A DNA stretch of 64,000 bases from an uncultured Alistipes sp. (GTDB lineage: Bacteria; Bacteroidota; Bacteroidia; Bacteroidales; Rikenellaceae). The translations under genes and the position numbers were made by a program. The notes beneath the pieces were generated by a model that was given only the letters and a program-made list of their open reading frames with translations, was not told the DNA's origin and made no database searches. The first letter of the stretch is position 1. Every line of letters begins with the position of its first letter. The DNA lies in assembly GCA_949288735.1 (NCBI GenBank), contig CASELE010000001.1, positions 92,060 to 156,059 of the forward strand. The letters run 5' to 3'. Positions 59,163 through 64,000 of this stretch are shown piece after piece.

Positions 59163-60872
59163 TCAGAAGCCTATCCGACGCAGCGGAGAATTCGGAGAAC
59201 CGTTCAGCGTCTCGGAACGGCAGTATTCGTCGAGCTGTTCGAACGAAGACTCCTCGCCCCGCAGGATCATGTCGACCATCCGCTTGCGGGCGATGTTCTC
59301 GATCTGTCCGCCGCTGAAGTCGTACCGTTCGGCCAGCGAGACCGCAGCCCGCTCGTCGAGTGTCGGGATCATCGACCGCCAGATCCGGCTCTTCACCTCC
59401 GTCGAGGGTTTCTCGAACTCGATTTTGTAGAGGAAACGTCGCTCGAAGGCCCGGTCCAGATTCTGCGTGAGGTTGGTCGTGGCAATCAGGATGCCATCCA
59501 GCTGTTCCATCTCCTGCAGGATGATGTTCTGAATCGAGTTCTCCATCTTCTCCACGGCCCGGCTGGCCTCCTCCTGACGGATGCCCAGCACGGCGTCCGC
59601 CTCGTTGAAGAGCAGAATAGGAGCCCGTTCCGTCTCCCGGACATAGACGCGGTAACGCTCAAAGGCCGCCTTGATGTTCTTTTCGCTCTCGCCGACCCAG
59701 CAGCTCTTGATCTGCGATACGTCTATGACCATCAGATCGCGCCCCGTACGGCGGGCCAGCTGGTAGACCGTCTCGGTCTTGCCCGTACCCGGTGCCCCGT
59801 AGAAGAGACAGGCGAACCCCTTGCGCAGACCGGCAGCCTCCAACCGCTGCTGAACATCGGCAAAATGTGCGGGCGAAAGCAGTTCCCGCAACCGATCGAT
59901 CTGCCGCTGCACCGTCGGATTGTAGAAGAGTTCCCTTTCGGCAAAGGTCGTGCAGGATATCAGATCCATGCGTTTGCGTGTCTGCTGACTGACCAGATGC
60001 AGCCCGTCGAAAAGCGTCTCCTTGGCCGTACGTGTCAGGTGGTAGTATTCCCTGTCCTCCAATCCGTCCGAATTGCAGGGTTCGATGATCTTATGGTTCA
60101 GCAGCGAGAGCGTCCCGTCGTTCAACTGTCGAATGATGCAACGTCGTTCGAACCCATTGAAATAATCCTCCCAGTCGCGGATTCCGATCTGGTCGTCGTT
60201 CCGGTTGGCAAAGCGGTCGCAAAAGAGATAGAGGAGCAGCCGTTCCACCCGATCGTCGACAAAGTCGTACGACCGGAGCGTCCGACAGAAGGGCAGTTCG
60301 GGGTTGGCCTCGGTCAACGCGTCCAGTTCGTCGAGCAGCCGGTCGTGATCCTCTTCCGCTTCGTCGAAGATTCGCTCCATCCGGTCGAAAAACCGTTCGA
60401 TCGTCAGATGGTCGAACGGAGCAGGCCGGTAGACGCGGTTTTCCTTGACCGCTTCGACCACCTCCAGCGGTACGGAGTAGCAAACCGAGTCGTCCCGTCT
60501 TCGTATCCGGCGGATCAGACGTCGTTCGGAGAGATAATCGGCTGCGGACATCATCGAAATGATGCGCACCGTACGACATCCGAGCAGCTCGGCAAAATCG
60601 CTGATCTGGATCCGGCAATCCGTGCTTTTCTCCATGAAGAGTGCGAAGACCAGCGCCTGCTCCTCGCTGAGCGACATCCTCCCGGCCACATACGCCAGCG
60701 CGGAATACGCCCGTTCGGAAAACGTATCCCCGAGTTTCAGTTCGATGGCCAGATTGACGATCTGTTCGATGGCTCCGATCAGGGTCCAGCTCTTTTCCGC
60801 CGGGCCCTTCACGGCTTGTTTGCCGGTCATCATTTCCGGCATATCGCCGTTTATCCTTGCAGTCCGTTTCAT
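59163..60872 (-). CDS. AAA ATPase with uncharacterised N-terminal half
   Basis: 569 residues. The C-terminal half is an AAA module: Walker A GAPGTGKT (359-366), then sensor/pore text SQIKSCWVGESEKNIKAAFE, Walker B LLFNEADA (420-427), sensor 1 GILIATTNLTQNLDRAFERR with arginine fingers, and SGGQIENIARK. The Walker B aspartate is Asn, a variant seen in this 'ATP-binding' group. The first 300 residues are helical, winged-helix-like and not recognised. Chaperone-like remodelling is the likely type of activity. First gene of the minus-strand cluster. Confidence 0.85.
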   Translation of the reverse strand: MKRTARINGDMPEMMTGKQAVKGPAEKSWTLIGAIEQIVNLAIELKLGDTFSERAYSALAYVAGRMSLSEEQALVFALFMEKSTDCRIQISDFAELLGCRTVRIISMMSAADYLSERRLIRRIRRRDDSVCYSVPLEVVEAVKENRVYRPAPFDHLTIERFFDRMERIFDEAEEDHDRLLDELDALTEANPELPFCRTLRSYDFVDDRVERLLLYLFCDRFANRNDDQIGIRDWEDYFNGFERRCIIRQLNDGTLSLLNHKIIEPCNSDGLEDREYYHLTRTAKETLFDGLHLVSQQTRKRMDLISCTTFAERELFYNPTVQRQIDRLRELLSPAHFADVQQRLEAAGLRKGFACLFYGAPGTGKTETVYQLARRTGRDLMVIDVSQIKSCWVGESEKNIKAAFERYRVYVRETERAPILLFNEADAVLGIRQEEASRAVEKMENSIQNIILQEMEQLDGILIATTNLTQNLDRAFERRFLYKIEFEKPSTEVKSRIWRSMIPTLDERAAVSLAERYDFSGGQIENIARKRMVDMILRGEESSFEQLDEYCRSETLNGSPNSPLRRIGF

Positions 60873-61333
60873 TGTTTCCGAATCTTATTCCACACGACAA
60901 AATTCGGATGATGGTCCGCCATATCCGGTCAGACCCTATCATTTTTCACACTTACATTCTCTAATATGTCAATCTTAAATTCGGATTTAAGCATTCATTA
61001 TCCCAATATTCTCCCGACATGGAGAGGGGGATTTAATCCCAAGAACCAAAGATTTCTGATTTTTCATCAGAAATCTTATAAGTTACGATTATACATATCT
61101 AATTACATATCTTTGAAACGGTTGTCAACGACCCTCAGAACAAAAGTAGGCGAGACGACCCTCGGAGACCGTTCACGACGTTGGACGGAGACAAAAAGAT
61201 ACGAGTCTTTTCCCCCAGACAGAAGAGAGAGATACCGGAATCGGCCGTGAGATGGTATGTTGGGACAAACACAACGGTGAGTGGGGAGCATGTATAATCG
61301 AAACGGAATAGAACTGATTACCGAAGTTGCGTC
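60873..61333. other. Intergenic region with hairpin and promoter-like element
   Basis: 460 bases without a gene. It holds a 12-bp hairpin at 61051-61079 (AAGATTTCTGAT arms) and a TATCTTTG at 61108-61115 on the plus strand that may drive the beta-barrel gene with a leader of about 210 bases. Base content drops in GC here. Confidence 0.5.
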
Positions 61334-61942
61334 ATGAAAAAGTTATTGTTGTTCTGTCTTTTATGTGCCTCCTGCTACGGAGTGCAGGCACAACCCGGAA
61401 GAACTGTGACCCGAGAAGTCAGTGCTTTGGAGTTCGAAGTAGGAGCGGGAATCCTCGTCGGTGCCGACAAGTTAAATTTTGACAATTCGCGCACGGGAGC
61501 CTCCTTTTTTGTAGAAGGGCGTTACAATCTGCCCCGTATACCGGTTGATATTGGCGTACAAGTAAACGGAAGCATCTTCCATCGGGAATCGGAGCAGGCC
61601 GGAGAACTGAAGTTCAAGGCGTGGAACATATTGGCCGTTTCCGATTACAATTTCTTCCGCACGAGTAGAGTATCGTTATTTGCCGGGGTGGGATTCGGCT
61701 ATGCCTACCTTGAGGAAACCGCCCCGATCTCGTTCGACGATACACAGCGCAACCGGTTAGGGTTCTTTTCGGCCGGAGAACGACACGGGGGCTGTTTCGT
61801 GCCTCGCGTCGGAGTCGAGTTTTTCCACCGTCTGCGAATAACGTTCGACTACAGGTTGCAGGAGAAAGCCAATAGACATTGCAATCTTTCTCTCGGATTC
61901 GTATTTGGAGGCGGAAAAAAACAACACCCTTATATACTTTAA
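61334..61942 (+). CDS. Outer-membrane beta-barrel protein
   Basis: 202 residues with a signal peptide (MKKLLLFCLLCASCYGVQA-Q). Alternating strands with aromatic girdles: EFEVGAGILVGADKLNF, FFVEGRYNLPRIPVDIGVQV, SLFAGVGFGYAYLEETAPI, VPRVGVEFFHRLRITFDYRL and the closing LSLGFVFGGG. This is the general OmpA/porin-family 8-strand type of Bacteroidetes; no specific ligand. It is on the opposite strand to the AAA cluster. Confidence 0.75.
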   Translation: MKKLLLFCLLCASCYGVQAQPGRTVTREVSALEFEVGAGILVGADKLNFDNSRTGASFFVEGRYNLPRIPVDIGVQVNGSIFHRESEQAGELKFKAWNILAVSDYNFFRTSRVSLFAGVGFGYAYLEETAPISFDDTQRNRLGFFSAGERHGGCFVPRVGVEFFHRLRITFDYRLQEKANRHCNLSLGFVFGGGKKQHPYIL

Positions 61943-62000
61943 TGTAAAAACCTAATTTTTCGGGTTTAATACATATACAAAGATATTAAACTTTGATACA

Positions 62001-62189
62001 ATGGCAATCACAGATCCATTTTTAAGCAAAACCTCTGTACTTGGATTAGCGGAGCGAGTAGCACTATCCCCCCCCCAAGTATTTGACCTATCAGAAACAA
62101 CTGTAAATTTTGACATAGTTGGTGGCGGTCAAAACGCCAATTCCGCTTTTGAGGTCTCGTCACAAACTGCTGACTTTCACGCCAGTTGA
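62001..62189 (+). CDS. Short ORF with C9 tract and double-glycine motif (doubtful)
   Basis: 62 residues, MAITDPFLSKTSVLGLAERV to FEVSSQTADFHAS. A run of nine C (62078-62086) encodes Ser-Pro-Pro, so slippage would change the frame. FDIVGGGQNANSAF could be a double-glycine leader site. A gene is possible but unproven; no family recognised. From 62190 to 62475 I see no coding region. Confidence 0.3.
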   Translation: MAITDPFLSKTSVLGLAERVALSPPQVFDLSETTVNFDIVGGGQNANSAFEVSSQTADFHAS

Positions 62190-62475
62190 ATAACATTGGA
62201 TTATTCTGTTCGGTCCTATTTACAACAAAAAATTTGACTGGTTACAGCACTTCATTAAATTTATTTGCCTTTGGGTCGGTCTCTCATATATCCGTGACGA
62301 CTGCATAAAATCATTAATAATACCTATCTTCGCTGGCTCATTTTCTGAAAGTGATTTTAGTAGTCTTTCTTTATACACAAATCATGGTGGAATCATTAAG
62401 TTCAAAATTACTTTTTCTAAGGCTACAATTTCAATTATCCTTCGTCAATTTTCGGAACAACGCATAAAATAATAT

Positions 62476-62544
62476 GGCTCTGTCATCTTTCTAAAAATCT
62501 CCACATGATTTAGTATCATGTGGAGATTTCTTGTTTACAGAGCC
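62476..62544. terminator. Nested inverted repeat acting as terminator
   Basis: An inner 15-bp perfect stem pairs 62495-62509 (AAATCTCCACATGAT) with 62515-62529. An outer stem pairs GGCTCTGT (62476-62483) with ACAGAGCC (62537-62544). It closes the minus-strand gene ending at 62535. Confidence 0.75.
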
Positions 62545-62846
62545 AAGCCCGGGAAAAACCACAACGCCCAAGGAAGCGCTTTTGCTGCCCAGCCGCAGGC
62601 AATCTTTTTCATAAGGACACCATATGAAGAGAGGTGCCAAAAATCACGAGGCGCAAATGTGACTTTAACGCTTAAAGAGTAGCCCAATATAAATGCAATA
62701 TTGTCTATTATGATACCGACAATGGCAATTATAGTACCAAGTCCGATATTCATTCCCATAGCTTGCGTGAACACAAAGCACATGGCATCCACATAGATAG
62801 AGAAGCCTATATTAAGGATGAAAATGATAACTGTCAGACATCCCAT
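62535..62846 (-). CDS. Small membrane protein, 103 residues
   Basis: Three hydrophobic helices (MGCLTVIIFILNIGFSIYVD; NIGLGTIIAIVGIIIDNIAF; KALPWALWFFPGLAL at the end). No family recognised. It follows the UDG-like gene by 50 bases on the same strand in an AT-richer region than the main chromosome. Confidence 0.55.
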   Translation of the reverse strand: MGCLTVIIFILNIGFSIYVDAMCFVFTQAMGMNIGLGTIIAIVGIIIDNIAFILGYSLSVKVTFAPRDFWHLSSYGVLMKKIACGWAAKALPWALWFFPGLAL

Positions 62847-62896
62847 ATTTCAATCTTCCTCATAAGTCAAATTTATTGTAATCCCAATCTATTTCT

Positions 62897-63712
62897 TTAA
62901 AGACTCCTCATTATTTCTCTTGCATACTCCTCTGCGATATTCTCCGCTGTGGCTCCAACTTCCTCTAATGTTGGGAATTTTTGTACAATCGCACCACGGG
63001 CGGTGCCAGACAAATGTGGCAATGCCAAAATGTTCCGCAGTCCCATTTTTTTGCACATTCTTTCGGCACTTCTGCCAAGGCACACGATTACCGTAGGTTT
63101 GACAATCTCTATCTCTTGTCTCATAACTTCTGCATACTCGTCTATATGAGCATCGGAGAACTCATCGGTTGTCTTGTGGTCATAGATAAAGAACTTGTTG
63201 GCATCGGTCAGACAAATGCCATATCCATTGGCTACCAGTCTCTTCACGAGCAAGTCCATCATTTTGCCACCTCTTGCATTCTGTCTATGCTCCAATGAGT
63301 GCAAGCCAAATGGACTTGAAATAACCGCATCATAGCATTCTCCATAATACCTGTTGTTCCTCAACGGATCTTGTGCAACAATCATTATATGCTTGTTGTC
63401 TTGGACATTGAACCAAGTGGGCAAGTCTACACCGATAGCCCCCTTATGCAATGCCTTGATGTCAGCACCTAATTGGGAGTTGCCAATCGGAATGGTCACG
63501 GAGGTGGTGTCGTCATATCCATTAAAAGGTTTCAAATCCTCTGTAAATACGCCTTGCCATTCTGCACAAGTACAGTCATAGCACTTGCGCATTTGTTCGT
63601 AGCGGTTTTCTATCCTATGCAGATATTCCACACCAAGCAACCTTTCAGCAACAAGGTGTGGAATATCATAGGACAGACCGCATTCGTTACAGAATAGGTC
63701 TCGCATAATCAT
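62897..63712 (-). CDS. Uracil-DNA-glycosylase-superfamily-like protein
   Basis: 271 residues. IMIVAQDPLRNNRYYGEC resembles the GQDPYH motif 1 of the UDG superfamily, VIVCLGRSAERMCKKMG the middle GxxA strand, and LALPHLSGTARGAI the C-terminal H-P-S-like loop. The N-terminus has a Cys cluster (CNECG; CYDCTC) that may bind a metal. Family 4/5-like glycosylases carry an iron-sulfur cluster, but the Cys pattern here is not the standard one. The 77-residue gene upstream overlaps its start by four bases. Confidence 0.6.
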   Translation of the reverse strand: MIMRDLFCNECGLSYDIPHLVAERLLGVEYLHRIENRYEQMRKCYDCTCAEWQGVFTEDLKPFNGYDDTTSVTIPIGNSQLGADIKALHKGAIGVDLPTWFNVQDNKHIMIVAQDPLRNNRYYGECYDAVISSPFGLHSLEHRQNARGGKMMDLLVKRLVANGYGICLTDANKFFIYDHKTTDEFSDAHIDEYAEVMRQEIEIVKPTVIVCLGRSAERMCKKMGLRNILALPHLSGTARGAIVQKFPTLEEVGATAENIAEEYAREIMRSL

Positions 63713-63942
63713 TTGCTTATCTTTTCAACCTTAATTCGACCAAATATGGTTCGATCATAGAAATCCCCCTCATGTACTTCGATGCCAAATTGAAGTCTAA
63801 TTGCTTCCGCAATTTCTTTTCCGGTTGGTTCACTACCATTTTTTGATATAACTTGGAATGTTGTCCCTTTGGGGACTTTCTTGCCACTACCGCTGCGAAC
63901 ACCATTCGCATCTTTCTTCATAGTAACTTTAAATAATGCCAT
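63709..63942 (-). CDS. Small conserved-looking protein, 77 residues
   Basis: MALFKVTMKKDANGVRSGSG, then KKVPKGTTFQVISKNGSEPT and a helix GKEIAEAIRLQFGIEVHEGD. It resembles small Bacteroidetes proteins of DUF6140 type found on mobile DNA (recall, not checked). ATGA overlap with the UDG-like gene implies coupling. The last 58 bases of the window (63943-64000) show no gene. Confidence 0.55.
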   Translation of the reverse strand: MALFKVTMKKDANGVRSGSGKKVPKGTTFQVISKNGSEPTGKEIAEAIRLQFGIEVHEGDFYDRTIFGRIKVEKISK

Positions 63943-64000
63943 AATACTTATGTTATTAGTTTTGCCTACTCTTTGATAAGGTTTTCGGCATCCCCTTGTG

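Overview
The window is a GC-rich bacterial chromosome segment that reads as Bacteroidales, most probably Alistipes or a close Rikenellaceae relative (inference). The evidence is the recurring Bacteroidetes-type promoter element TAnnTTTG (often TATCTTTG) upstream of genes on both strands, the BtuB-type TonB receptor with a long Bacteroidetes signal region, a dTDP-rhamnose/Wza/Wzz polysaccharide locus, a fused formiminotransferase-cyclodeaminase, and a cysteate-synthase-type enzyme as expected in sulfonolipid makers.

Layout. 1-7571 (minus): a tight nine-gene run of envelope-type proteins (exported CsgG/FlgO- or LPP20-like proteins, DUF6175-like, zinc-ribbon membrane protein, SPFH-GYF fusion, free GYF protein). 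7842-13746: glmS, an exported hydrolase, a DUF2461 protein, glyA, fabG. 13833-21035: an SLC13/RCK transporter, two AraC regulators around a lipoprotein hydrolase, then an exported redox operon (ABM lipoprotein, CMD-cupin, flavodoxin) and tRNA-Lys. 21321-22508: carboxynorspermidine dehydrogenase. 22862-31158: rmlACDB plus Wza- and Wzz-like export genes and a nucleotidyltransferase. 31205-45364: housekeeping and transport genes (ybaK, HAD, DUF486, yqeY, amidase-like exported protein, Na+ symporter, biotin carboxytransferase, mscL, ion channel, LuxC-like reductase, miaA, tRNA-Leu, yqaA). 45420-51920 (minus): histidine utilisation ftcD/fchA-hutU-hutH-hutI. 52094-56672 (minus): TonB receptor, cysteate synthase, carboxynorspermidine decarboxylase. 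57004-57079: tRNA-Gly.

From about 57200 to the right edge the character changes. A minus-strand set of small unfamiliar genes (a free FtsZ-C-domain-like protein, zinc ribbons, a broken DUF1232 segment, an AAA ATPase) lies next to tRNA-Gly. It is followed by an AT-richer stretch with a beta-barrel protein, a short ORF with a C9 tract, a small membrane protein and a uracil-DNA-glycosylase-like protein. This looks like accessory DNA.

How the parts connect: glmS and rmlACDB supply sugar nucleotides for the envelope and a surface polysaccharide. The two norspermidine-branch genes sit 33 kb apart but make one polyamine pathway. Cysteate synthase feeds sulfonolipid synthesis. The hut operon turns histidine into glutamate with the one-carbon unit passing to folate, which glyA also uses. 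The best candidates for undescribed systems are the SPFH/GYF/CsgG-like envelope operon at the left and the AAA/FtsZ-like/zinc-ribbon cluster right of tRNA-Gly.
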